Part shown: piece after piece, positions 7,038 to 14,209 of the stretch
How positions within the stretch are numbered: position 1 is the first letter of the stretch
How the letters are laid out: each line of letters begins with the position of its first letter
Assembly: GCF_014384765.1 (NCBI RefSeq)
Contig: NZ_JACRSP010000007.1
Coordinates: forward strand, 1-26,230
Direction of reading: 5' to 3'
Origin: Feifania hominis
GTDB taxonomy: Bacteria > Bacillota > Clostridia > Oscillospirales > Feifaniaceae
Length of the DNA: 26,230 nucleotides
The notes under the pieces: generated by a model
Database searches by the model: none
Told to the model about the DNA's origin: nothing
What the model saw: the letters and a program-made list of their open reading frames with translations, nothing else
Program-made: the position numbers and the translations under genes

Positions 7038-9029
7038 TCACTTGACCGGCTTGACAAACCGATACCTCTTGATGATTCCATATACTCCGAAGCCCTCGCC
7101 CACGGCGTCGTTTTTCACAATAATCTGTGCTGTGATATACTTTTTGACTTTCGTGTTAAAAGCTACAACCTGCGGCGCATCATTGGTGTTAAAGGAAAAT
7201 CGCGAGAAATCCAGCTCATTCCAGTCGAATATATCCATCTGCGCATATCTGACTTCTCGCCCGAAATCCTGATCTGTGCGGATTGTCACTTTGACCGACG
7301 AGCGCAGATAGGGCTTAATCATCACGCCGGACCCCTTTTTTACAATGGTCTTGCGCATCATGAAATTGCCGTCGTCATCTGCTTTGGTCGACCAGTAACA
7401 CACAATTGCCTGCCCGTCGTCGCTGTATCGGTCCATTGTCACACGGTCCGTGTTGAAACGGCATATCCGACCGTCAGCCGTCCCGAAAAACAGTTCGCCG
7501 TCATGCTCCATGAAACAGATTGCCGGCACATTCTCCCAGTGGTAACACTCGTAGATATAGTCGCCCTGTGACTGTGGCCTGTAGCTTTTATTCTGCTTGC
7601 CGTCAAGAATGTAGCAGTGTCCGTTTATCGCCAGCACATAATAGCCGTCCCAAACCGTCGCGACCGCATTTTCGAGCCCCTGCTCCTTTGTCAGAGCTGC
7701 GTCAACATAGTAGCTGCGGTTCTGAACAGTTCGCTCCTGCGCAACATTCGTCGAAGTGATGCCATAAATCCCCGTGCGCGCCAGAAAGAGCGGTTCATCA
7801 AGCAGCGTGCCAAACGCCCGTGCAGACACGGCCCCGACGCCGGTAATCCCCTGTTTGACCGGAAATACTGCCCTGCCGTCAACCAGATTCGCCGAGCGCA
7901 GAAAGACCGTCGCGTCCTGGTCATTGTCCTGTTTGATGATGCCGAGATATTCGCCGATACGGCAATATCCCATGATCGCCGTCTGATCCGTACCGATCTG
8001 CGAATAACCAAGGTCCGGGAAATACGTCGGGTCGTCCAGCCCCGAATACCAGTCCACAGAGGGTTCATCCGGGTTTCCTGCCACAAAGACACGGTCGTTT
8101 TTCCCCACGCCATAGAGCGCGAAACGGTCACATTTGCATATTTTGTCTGCCTCCCCCTCAACCGTCTTGCTGTAGGTGATTTCTACATTGTCGCGCCCAG
8201 TCACGGCGGGTTTTGCCGGAACTGTGGAAAAAGTCACGGTTCCTTTCTCTCGATCTACTGTAAAGTCCGTTGTCTCTACAAGGTCAACCCAAGTCGGCTC
8301 GTCGCCGGTGTCATCCAGCTTTTTGGCCGTCACTGCCGTCGTGTCCAGTCCCTTTGCGGCAAGTACATACTTCTTTGTCGTGCCGTCCGCGCAAAAACTC
8401 TGTGTGCGCTTCGGCGAAAGCAGGTTGACATCCTCATAAGCCGTGCCATCGCCCGCGGGTGTGCAGCCGATCATGACAGTCGGCACGTAGGCTGATTCCG
8501 ACACACTGCTGACCGTTTCTCCATCAAAGACCAGATATTCCGCTCCGGTCAGCAAATAGAAGCGGTTTTTCATGGTAAAACCACAGGAACGGGCATTGTT
8601 GATATTCTCCTTGAGAAGCGCCAGCTCCCACTCGCTGCCAGAATCCGGGGACTGTGATTTTTCTACCCTGTACAGCTTTGTTCCAGCGTGTACAAGGATG
8701 AACTCTTCCGGAGGGAGCAATTCCACCGGGTCGGTCTCTTCTTCTCCATCCGTCGTCGGTGCTTTCGCTGAAATCACAGTTCGGAATATCCCATTGACGG
8801 GCGCCGTCATCGCTCCGCCATCTGCCCCCGTCTCTGTCGCAGTGCATAGCGTGCGCCACCCGAGACGTTTTTCTGGGTTTCCGCCAGAATCCGAGATGAG
8901 GTTTGGCGCATACGGCGAGTGGGCGTTGTCGATGAGTGCCGGGTCAGTCGACATATCCACACCGCGAAACGTAACGTACTTCGTCACATATAGCTTTGGG
9001 CTTCCAGTCGGTATCTCAATTTGCTTCAA
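7038..9029 (-). CDS. Large beta-propeller-like tail protein (nozzle/hub candidate)
   Basis: About 663 residues. The head end has YVTFRGVDMSTDPALIDN and APNLISDSGGNPEKRLGWRT. The middle has MGYCRIGEYLGIIKQDND and PVKQGITGVGAVSARAFGTL. The rest is beta-rich with repeated 'FMEHDGELFFGTADGRI'-type strands. This architecture recalls the P22 gp10 and T7 gp12 tail proteins, which are six- or seven-bladed assemblies forming the short tail, but I see no decisive motif. A TTG at 9029-9027, six bases after GGAGG, is the preferred start; it overlaps the preceding gene by 14 bases. The position between the adaptor-like gene and the portal supports a head-tail or tail-tube role. Confidence 0.55.
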   Translation of the reverse strand: MKQIEIPTGSPKLYVTKYVTFRGVDMSTDPALIDNAHSPYAPNLISDSGGNPEKRLGWRTLCTATETGADGGAMTAPVNGIFRTVISAKAPTTDGEEETDPVELLPPEEFILVHAGTKLYRVEKSQSPDSGSEWELALLKENINNARSCGFTMKNRFYLLTGAEYLVFDGETVSSVSESAYVPTVMIGCTPAGDGTAYEDVNLLSPKRTQSFCADGTTKKYVLAAKGLDTTAVTAKKLDDTGDEPTWVDLVETTDFTVDREKGTVTFSTVPAKPAVTGRDNVEITYSKTVEGEADKICKCDRFALYGVGKNDRVFVAGNPDEPSVDWYSGLDDPTYFPDLGYSQIGTDQTAIMGYCRIGEYLGIIKQDNDQDATVFLRSANLVDGRAVFPVKQGITGVGAVSARAFGTLLDEPLFLARTGIYGITSTNVAQERTVQNRSYYVDAALTKEQGLENAVATVWDGYYVLAINGHCYILDGKQNKSYRPQSQGDYIYECYHWENVPAICFMEHDGELFFGTADGRICRFNTDRVTMDRYSDDGQAIVCYWSTKADDDGNFMMRKTIVKKGSGVMIKPYLRSSVKVTIRTDQDFGREVRYAQMDIFDWNELDFSRFSFNTNDAPQVVAFNTKVKKYITAQIIVKNDAVGEGFGVYGIIKRYRFVKPVK

Positions 9030-9411
9030 GGCAGTCCTCCGCCTCCTCATCGTATACGTCAATAATGTCGCCGGGCACTGCGCGTGATGCTGCGTTGACA
9101 GCCGTCACATACAGCGTATGGAAATACGAAATCTTGCTCATGTCATCGTCATCATAGGCGAATTTTTCCGCAAGCCCATACGCCAGCGCCGCCGTTGCAA
9201 GCTCCGGCTCCCACTCTACCTCATCGGTCAGTTCCAGAGTGACAGGTGCTTCCAGCGGCTCTTTCCCCTTTGCCAGTCTAATGGTGTCATTGGCTCCAAC
9301 CGTTTCCTGAAGCAAAATCACAAGCTGCCCCGGCGCTACCGTTCGATAGTCAGAGGAATCGGTTTCAAACATCAAGTCCAGCGCCCTCTTGTAAATATCC
9401 TGATAAACCAT
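9016..9411 (-). CDS. Putative head-tail adaptor
   Basis: 131 residues from an ATG at 9411-9409 preceded by AAAGGAG. It starts MVYQDIYKRALDLMFE. The C-terminal half, with TDEVEWEPELATAALAYGLA then a DDDDMSKISYFHTLY segment, looks helical. Small helical proteins directly after the coat gene are usually connector or head-completion proteins (compare P22 gp4). No catalytic motif is seen. It is coupled to the next gene by a 14-base overlap. The assignment is mainly positional. Confidence 0.5.
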   Translation of the reverse strand: MVYQDIYKRALDLMFETDSSDYRTVAPGQLVILLQETVGANDTIRLAKGKEPLEAPVTLELTDEVEWEPELATAALAYGLAEKFAYDDDDMSKISYFHTLYVTAVNAASRAVPGDIIDVYDEEAEDCLEAN

Positions 9412-9426
9412 TACTGCTCCTTTCAG

Positions 9427-9452
9427 AAAAAGGGGGCGGAAAACCGCCCCCC
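9427..9452 (-). terminator. Intrinsic terminator behind the coat gene
   Basis: On the minus strand, GGGGGCGG pairs with CCGCCCCC around a TTTT loop and is followed by five T. It starts 13 bases after the coat stop codon. It should lower read-through into the adaptor and tail genes, so coat mRNA is in excess. Confidence 0.8.
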
Positions 9453-9464
9453 TCTCTGTTGAAA

Positions 9465-10523
9465 TCATGCCGTCAGCGTCGTCTCTGCTACCGGGCTCGG
9501 ATATGCGCCGTCTTTGTAGGCGTATGCCTTGACCACGACACCCGCTCCAGTACCCGCCGCAGTGCCCACCTGTGCGGTGTGGCTGTAGCGCGGATCGCTG
9601 CCATCGATAGTGAACTTCACCGTCGCGCCGGACGGCGGTGTGATCGCTCCGGTCGCTGCCGCAATGGTCGGGGCCGCAAGCACCGTGCCCTTACCGGATG
9701 TGGTGTCCACCTCTACATACACGCCGTCACACTTCGCGCCGAAGACAAAGCAGTCGTAATACTGCCGCCCCTCGAGGAGATTGCCCGAGATGCCGGGCGG
9801 GTCCTGATGAAGTTTGGTGTCATTGAGCTTGACCGGCGCCGTCGCGGAGTTTTTGTAGACAATCATGAAATTGACATTGGCCGGCCATCTGCCCGCCGGA
9901 ACCTTAATCACCGCCATGTTGTCGTACTGGCCGACCTGTCCCTTTGCCAGCGCTGTCTTTGCAAGCTCGTCCACACCGAGAAACTCGTCCGAGTGCTTGA
10001 GATACTTGTAGGTCGTGTTCGACACGTAGAGCGTGCGGTTGTCCTGCGGAACCTCCTTGTCGTCAAGATACAGCGTGCCCTCGCTGATGCGGTCGCAGAC
10101 GTTGGTCTTTGAGAGTGCTGTGCTGTTGCCGACTACCTTGCCCGCTTTCTGCGCCAGCGCCGCAAAGACATATTTGTCCATAGTGGGCACAGCCCGCTCC
10201 GAAATCTGAAGCGCGAGCATTTTCCCCGCCGCCTTGAGACCGTTCTGGTCAAGGTTGTTGCCCTTGTCCACAGTGAGAGAAAAGCTCTTGTCCTGCGTCA
10301 GCGTCATCTCCTGAACGATGTCCTCCATCTCGACCGGCGTGCCATAGCGGTTGGAACCGGTACGGGTGTAGTCGTTCATGGGTACGGTCTGCGGAGTCAT
10401 AACCTTGACGGTCTTGACGCCCGAAAAATCGTACTCGGTGGAAAGCCGCCCCGCAATGAGCGACTGGGTCGTAAATACAGTCTGAATTTTGTTTGCGTAC
10501 TTGTCATGTAAATTGATTGCCAT
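9465..10523 (-). CDS. Major capsid protein with C-terminal Ig-like domain
   Basis: 352 residues beginning MAINLHDKYANKIQTVFTTQ. The body has QTVPMNDYTRTGSNRYG, a VDKGNNLDQNGLKAAGK segment and YVSNTTYKYLKHSDEFLG, which fit an HK97-fold coat protein of the type paired with a separate scaffold gene. Residues from about 280 on (APTIAAATGAITPPSGA, TIDGSDPRYS, VVVKAYAYKDGAYPSPVAE) look like a chitobiase-C/Big-type immunoglobulin domain that would project from the shell. The ATG follows AGGAGG by 12 bases. It lies directly after the scaffold gene and is followed by a strong terminator, as expected for the most abundant virion protein. Confidence 0.8.
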   Translation of the reverse strand: MAINLHDKYANKIQTVFTTQSLIAGRLSTEYDFSGVKTVKVMTPQTVPMNDYTRTGSNRYGTPVEMEDIVQEMTLTQDKSFSLTVDKGNNLDQNGLKAAGKMLALQISERAVPTMDKYVFAALAQKAGKVVGNSTALSKTNVCDRISEGTLYLDDKEVPQDNRTLYVSNTTYKYLKHSDEFLGVDELAKTALAKGQVGQYDNMAVIKVPAGRWPANVNFMIVYKNSATAPVKLNDTKLHQDPPGISGNLLEGRQYYDCFVFGAKCDGVYVEVDTTSGKGTVLAAPTIAAATGAITPPSGATVKFTIDGSDPRYSHTAQVGTAAGTGAGVVVKAYAYKDGAYPSPVAETTLTA

Positions 10524-10553
10524 TTAAGTTTAAATCCTCCTCTTCTTTTGAGG

Positions 10554-11468
10554 CTACCGGAAGACCGCGTCAAAGCCCTGCAAAAACGGGTCTGACTGCG
10601 TCTCACCGGCTCCCTCCATACTCCCGATAGCCTTGCTTCGGGTCTGCTGTTGTTTTTCCATCTCCGCGAGTTTCGTCTTAAGTTCACGGTTCTCCCACGC
10701 CCGATAGGCCGAGATCAACGGCTCACCTGCCGCAGCAGATACAACCACTTCCTCTGGCAGCTTGCGGACATCCGGGTAGAGCTTGACAAACTCCGCAAGC
10801 TCTTTTTTGCGGGTCTCGTCGCGTGTCTCGCTCTCTTTGTGCGCGCTGCTGCCCTCCCGCTCTTTGTCAGTGCGGGAATCATCAGCGACTCCATCTGCCG
10901 CCCCGCCAGAGGTTGCAGTAGCACCCGTTTCCCTTGTAAGCTCGGCACGCTCCAGCTCCGCGCGCGCCCGTGCTTTCGCCAAGTCCGGGTCTGCGCCGAT
11001 CTTTGTCAGCTCTGCGGCGCGCCGGTCGATCTCAGCCTCACGGTCTGCCGTTGTAAGCTGGGCAAGATATGCCTGTTGTGTCAGTCCCCGTCGCTCGGCA
11101 ATCTGCGCCACCTGTCGTCCAATGTCCGCGTACTTTCGTGCCTCGTCGCGCTCCGCCTTAACGTGGTCGTAATTCATGCCTTTTTGGGCGTTTGTGATGA
11201 GGTCTGCAACGGATAAAGCCATCTCTTTGCCGTTGTACTTGACCGTATAGGTCTGCTGTTCCGGCGATACAGGCGAGTCTTCCGGCTCCGCTGGTTTTGC
11301 GGGCTCCTGCTCGCCGGCGTCGTCCTGCCGCATTTCTTCCCCCTGTACCTGCAAAGTATCGGTGCGGGCTCCGTCCTGCTGCGCGTCTGATTGCGCGCTG
11401 TCCTCCGGCAGAAAAACCTCCGAAAGATCAAGCGCCTGTTCTGCTGTCTGATTGGTTTCCTCAAACAT
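10554..11468 (-). CDS. Capsid scaffolding protein
   Basis: 304 residues, highly charged. An acidic, Gln-rich N-terminus (1-70) is followed by YTVKYNGKEMALSVADLI, a long helical part with many Arg/Glu/Ala (about 100-225), and a C-terminal segment with EFVKLYPDVRKLPEEVV, AYRAWENRELKTKLAEME and DPFLQGFDAVF. The last part is typical of scaffold proteins in clostridial phages, where the short basic/helical C-terminus binds coat. The ATG at 11468 has AAAGGGG eight bases upstream. It sits between terminase and coat; no protease gene is evident, so the scaffold may leave intact, as in P22. Confidence 0.75.
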   Translation of the reverse strand: MFEETNQTAEQALDLSEVFLPEDSAQSDAQQDGARTDTLQVQGEEMRQDDAGEQEPAKPAEPEDSPVSPEQQTYTVKYNGKEMALSVADLITNAQKGMNYDHVKAERDEARKYADIGRQVAQIAERRGLTQQAYLAQLTTADREAEIDRRAAELTKIGADPDLAKARARAELERAELTRETGATATSGGAADGVADDSRTDKEREGSSAHKESETRDETRKKELAEFVKLYPDVRKLPEEVVVSAAAGEPLISAYRAWENRELKTKLAEMEKQQQTRSKAIGSMEGAGETQSDPFLQGFDAVFR

Positions 11469-11512
11469 GCCTAAGTCCCCTTTCGCCGCTGGTTTCGCGG
11501 CTTTTTTGTATA

Positions 11513-11550
11513 TAAAAAGAGCCCCCGCCCCTCAAGGCTGAAGCTCTTTC
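11513..11550 (-). terminator. Probable intrinsic terminator upstream of the scaffold gene
   Basis: On the minus strand AAAGAGC (11549-11543) pairs with GCTCTTT (11522-11516), with a weaker inner GCC/GGC stem, followed by TTTTTAT. It would end transcripts reading through terminase and repeat copy C. Confidence 0.5.
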
Positions 11551-11578
11551 TACCGATGTTTAGCTGTCTATATCCCAT

Positions 11579-11684
11579 TCGTCGCGTCAAACTCCGCTGC
11601 CTCCATTCGGCTCGTCGCCGAATATCCGTCCGCTCCGTTGCCGCTCCTTTTCCCCACCGAAACTGTGGTTTCGGCGGGGACCCC
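11579..11684 (-). repeat. Structured intergenic repeat, copy C
   Basis: Closely matches copy A. Hairpin 1 is a 12-bp stem (11652-11663 with 11668-11679). Hairpin 2 is ATTCGGC paired with GCCGAAT (11605-11611 with 11617-11623), differing from copy A at three base pairs, all compensated. It begins nine bases after the TerL stop codon on the minus strand. Confidence 0.85.
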
Positions 11685-11693
11685 ATTTGTCTG

Positions 11694-13022
11694 TCATAAT
11701 CCATAGCTTAAAAAGCCGTTTACCTGATCGTCGTAGGGCACATAGTCCTCATCTCTTTCAACCGCTGCTTCCGCCGGTCTCGGCCTGCCCGCGAGAAAGT
11801 ACCTGATCGCGTCCGGCCCGTGGGTGTACTCGTGCGGCTCGTCTGCCACATCATTTGGGTTGTGCGGGTCAACCAGCAGCGCCGGCATGCTCTCAATGAG
11901 ATGCTCACACCCCCGGAATACCACAAGCCCCGCTCTCTTTACGCCGTCCACATCCAGCCGCGGCCTCAGCCACTCCTTGACGTTGTACCAGCCCTGCACA
12001 CGGTCGTTGTTCGCCTTTGCCAGATACACACCCTGCTCCGCAAACAGCTCGGCGACGCTCTTGCCTGTCTCCTGCCGCCGGTTCCACATGTCCGGCGGCG
12101 CAAAATATGTGTTAATCTCATCGTCTGCTGCCAGTTCCTTTACCGCCCGCGCCGCCTGCGAGACAATCAGCCCGCTCTCGCAGTGCTCGCGGTACACATA
12201 TGCCCGCCCCTGCCCGTCCAGCGCAATGCAGTAGGCCGCCAGCATGTCAAGGCCATAGTCCATCGTGACATACCGCCGCCACCCCTCGGGAATCGGGAAC
12301 GGCTCGCAGACGTGTACCGCCTCGTCCCACTCGCTGAAATACTGGCCGTCCGTGATGTCCCAGCTCCCATAGAGCAGCGCCTTGCGATCCCGCTCCGAGA
12401 GGTTCTCAAGCCGCCTGATATACTCCGGGTCGTGCTCGAGCAAAAAGCGGTTGTCCTGTACCCGCGACGGGATGAACATGCGCGTCCCGCCCTTAAAGCT
12501 GTGCACCACATCCGGCGCACCAATGGAGATAAAACGCTTCTTCACCCACTGGTGCCCCACCGAGCCGGGGTTCGTCGATGACTTGACGTGCTTGGGAAAA
12601 TCATTCGCCCCGCGCACGCGCGAGATCAGATAGAGATACATCTGCTCTGTAAAGTGGGTCAGCTCGTCAAAGCGGATGACGTCATATTCCGCCGACTGGT
12701 ATTTGTACACATCGCTCTCGCTGTCACAGTAGCCAAAATCCAATATGGAGCCGTTGCGAAAACGTCCCACATGCCCCGAGCGGTTGTAGCTGTATACCTC
12801 GCGCGGGTAGAGATCATACGACACGCGAATCAGGCTCTTCTCCAGCTCCGGGTAGGTGCGCCGCAGCATGAGCTGCTTCGACCCCGCGTATTTGAGGGCA
12901 AACAAAAAGGCGTCAATGAGCTGTCCATAGCTCTTGCCGCCCCCCGCCGCACCGCCGAAGAGCACCTCGTCCGCCTCTGCCCGGATAAACGCCGCCTGCC
13001 GCGGCGTGATCTCAATGTCCAT
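11694..13022 (-). CDS. terL: Terminase large subunit
   Basis: 442 residues. The ATPase domain has a Walker A motif GGAAGGGKS (23-31), a Walker B YDVIRFDELTHF with the acidic pair, and coupling motif SSTNPG. The nuclease domain starts with YVTMDYGLDMLAAYC (first acidic residue) and ends with HEYTHGPDAIRYFLAGR (last acidic residue), the RNase H-like fold of terminases. The protein cuts concatemeric DNA and pumps it through the portal. The ATG overlaps the small-subunit gene by 11 bases. The ribosome binding site (AGGGTG) is weak, so translation is probably coupled. Confidence 0.95.
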   Translation of the reverse strand: MDIEITPRQAAFIRAEADEVLFGGAAGGGKSYGQLIDAFLFALKYAGSKQLMLRRTYPELEKSLIRVSYDLYPREVYSYNRSGHVGRFRNGSILDFGYCDSESDVYKYQSAEYDVIRFDELTHFTEQMYLYLISRVRGANDFPKHVKSSTNPGSVGHQWVKKRFISIGAPDVVHSFKGGTRMFIPSRVQDNRFLLEHDPEYIRRLENLSERDRKALLYGSWDITDGQYFSEWDEAVHVCEPFPIPEGWRRYVTMDYGLDMLAAYCIALDGQGRAYVYREHCESGLIVSQAARAVKELAADDEINTYFAPPDMWNRRQETGKSVAELFAEQGVYLAKANNDRVQGWYNVKEWLRPRLDVDGVKRAGLVVFRGCEHLIESMPALLVDPHNPNDVADEPHEYTHGPDAIRYFLAGRPRPAEAAVERDEDYVPYDDQVNGFLSYGL

Positions 13023-13317
13023 CGTCCAGCACCCTTATCGTGACCTCAAACGCCGAGTGGGCGTCAAGCTCACCGTCAATGGGTTGGGTCGGCCTGCCGT
13101 ATACGCGGTCCATCACAGCGCCCGCGCAGTCCAGCCGCAGCTTGAGCGGCGCGCTCTCGTCCGCCATGGTCTCAATGAGCAGCCGCGCCGCGTCCGCCGT
13201 CGCACCCTTGAGCATCTCCTTTACCTCATCCGGCATGGGGGGCCTCCCGCCTCCGGGGTTGCCCTTTACAAATCGCCCCTTTTGGTCTCGCCCCGTTTTG
13301 CTCCCGTTTTTCGGCAC
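13012..13317 (-). CDS. terS: Terminase small subunit
   Basis: 101 residues. The N-terminus has KGRFVKGNPGGGRPPMPDEV, the basic KGNPGGRP-type motif of DUF5681-like proteins. ATADAARLLIETMADESAPL, then RLDCAGAVMDRVYGRPTQPI, follow, a pattern seen in proteins placed before terL in clostridial phages. It would recognise the packaging site and recruit TerL. The start is a GTG at 13317-13315 with AGGGGG seven bases upstream. It is the first gene of the late operon. Confidence 0.75.
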   Translation of the reverse strand: MPKNGSKTGRDQKGRFVKGNPGGGRPPMPDEVKEMLKGATADAARLLIETMADESAPLKLRLDCAGAVMDRVYGRPTQPIDGELDAHSAFEVTIRVLDDGH

Positions 13318-13443
13318 ACTATCACCCCCTCAAAAAATATTTGAAATAAATTCACATTTTATATTGACTTTACATTAACTCTATGTTATACTTAAGTCAC
13401 AGTAAAAACAAACCATCCCACACACGGGAGAAAGGACAACACC
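13318..13443. promoter_or_regulatory. Divergent control region between terS and the plus-strand cassette
   Basis: AT-rich, unlike its surroundings. It holds the consensus plus-strand promoter listed separately. On the minus strand there is a TATAAAAT box (13363-13356) but no convincing -35, which would fit a late promoter that needs the phage activator encoded at 14210. A CTTAAG palindrome overlaps the plus-strand -10. Confidence 0.5.
13364..13392 (+). promoter_or_regulatory. Near-consensus promoter of the two-gene cassette
   Basis: TTGACT at 13364-13369 and TATACT at 13387-13392 with a 17-base spacer. It should be active without phage factors, so the cassette can be expressed from the prophage. 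Confidence 0.8.
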
Positions 13444-13656
13444 ATGAAACAGATCAGCATCGACAATGGCCGCACCTACATGACCGCCGAGGAGGCTATG
13501 CCCGAAATCCTTGATCGCAATCTCTGGGACGTCCTTGCCAATATAATGGATGACGACACCCGCGAGACCGTTCACGCCGAACTCTCTCCCTGCTCCGAGC
13601 TGGAATTCCTGACCCGCTATCTCGAGCTCGCCCCCTCTGATCTTGTGATCGGATAA
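13444..13656 (+). CDS. 70-residue acidic protein, candidate anti-defence or lysogenic gene
   Basis: 70 residues beginning MKQISIDNGRTYMTAEEAMP. The middle reads DVLANIMDDDTRETVHAEL and the end is FLTRYLELAPSDLVIG. It is strongly acidic (many Asp/Glu, few Lys/Arg), with no membrane segment or known catalytic motif. From memory, related small proteins occur widely in mobile elements of gut Firmicutes without function. It is the first gene after a near-consensus promoter and is followed 18 bases later by a protein ending in an RHH-like segment. Size, acidity and placement opposite to the late operon resemble anti-CRISPR or anti-restriction loci, but this is only guilt by association. Confidence 0.75.
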   Translation: MKQISIDNGRTYMTAEEAMPEILDRNLWDVLANIMDDDTRETVHAELSPCSELEFLTRYLELAPSDLVIG

Positions 13657-13674
13657 AAGAGAGGAGCGAATCAG

Positions 13675-14100
13675 GTGAAAAAGATCATCAATAACAAGCT
13701 CTACAATACCGATACCGCCGAACGTATCGCTTGTTGGGACAATGGCCTACTGCCCACTGATTTTTCACGGTGCTCTGAGGAGTTGTATCGCAAGCGCACA
13801 GGAGAATTTTTCCTCTTCGGCAGCGGCGGCGCCAACAGTAAATACGCTGTAAGTCGTGGAGACAATCGTTGGCAGGGCGGCAGTCAAATTACGCCGCTCT
13901 CCTGGGATTCTGCCCGCGAGTGGGCGGAAGAAAAGCTCAGCGCCAATGAATACGAGGCCATCTTTGGCGAGGTCTCCGAAGACAACGGCAAGACCGCCAT
14001 CACCATAAACATCACTGTCAGCAAAGCCGAAACTGCCCGCCGTGCCGCCTCTCAGGCCGGAATGTCCCTGTCCGGCTATATCGAATCGCTTATCAAATAG
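13675..14100 (+). CDS. Protein with C-terminal ribbon-helix-helix-like segment
   Basis: 141 residues from a GTG at 13675 preceded by GAGGAG. The N-terminal 95 residues have KLYNTDTAERIACWD, then SEELYRKRTGEFFLFGSGG and WAEEKLSANEYEAIFG; this domain is frequent in clostridial mobile elements with no known role (from memory). The last 40 residues (TAITINITVSKAETARRAAS, then GMSLSGYIESLI) have the beta strand plus two helices and the MSLSxYI ending of Arc/MetJ-type RHH DNA-binding domains. It may autoregulate the cassette, like Aca proteins or RHH antitoxins. The pair is enclosed by one promoter and one terminator. Confidence 0.75.
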   Translation: MKKIINNKLYNTDTAERIACWDNGLLPTDFSRCSEELYRKRTGEFFLFGSGGANSKYAVSRGDNRWQGGSQITPLSWDSAREWAEEKLSANEYEAIFGEVSEDNGKTAITINITVSKAETARRAASQAGMSLSGYIESLIK

Positions 14101-14160
14101 TCGTTTGTCAACACCAAGGCCCCACCCCGCCCCATCTCATGTGTTGTTCTTTATCCCACG

Positions 14161-14195
14161 AAAAAGAGAGCTGCCTTTCGGTAGCTCTCTTTTTG
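14161..14195. terminator. Bidirectional intrinsic terminator
   Basis: A 15-bp stem AAAAAGAGAGCTGCC/GGTAGCTCTCTTTTT with one G-T pair and a TTTC loop, with T runs on both strands. It ends the plus-strand cassette and, from the other side, the early operon whose last gene stops at 14210. Confidence 0.9.
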
Positions 14196-14209
14196 TTTAC
14201 TCCATGATC

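Noticed and set aside
7617..8495. A 292-codon plus-strand frame opposite the large tail protein
   Set aside because: It is explained by codon bias of the minus-strand gene, with no start signal or recognisable protein pattern.
11481..11508. Plus-strand terminator-like GCCGC/GCGGC hairpin with T run before the scaffold gene
   Set aside because: No plus-strand gene ends here and the stem is only five base pairs; it may just be a leader hairpin of the scaffold mRNA.
11820..12581. A 253-codon plus-strand frame opposite terL
   Set aside because: It lies wholly within the terminase gene, whose motifs fix the minus strand as coding.
13444..14100. Firm call of a toxin-antitoxin pair or a named anti-CRISPR
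   Set aside because: Neither protein has a toxin motif or a sequence I can match to a known Acr; only the gene arrangement is suggestive.
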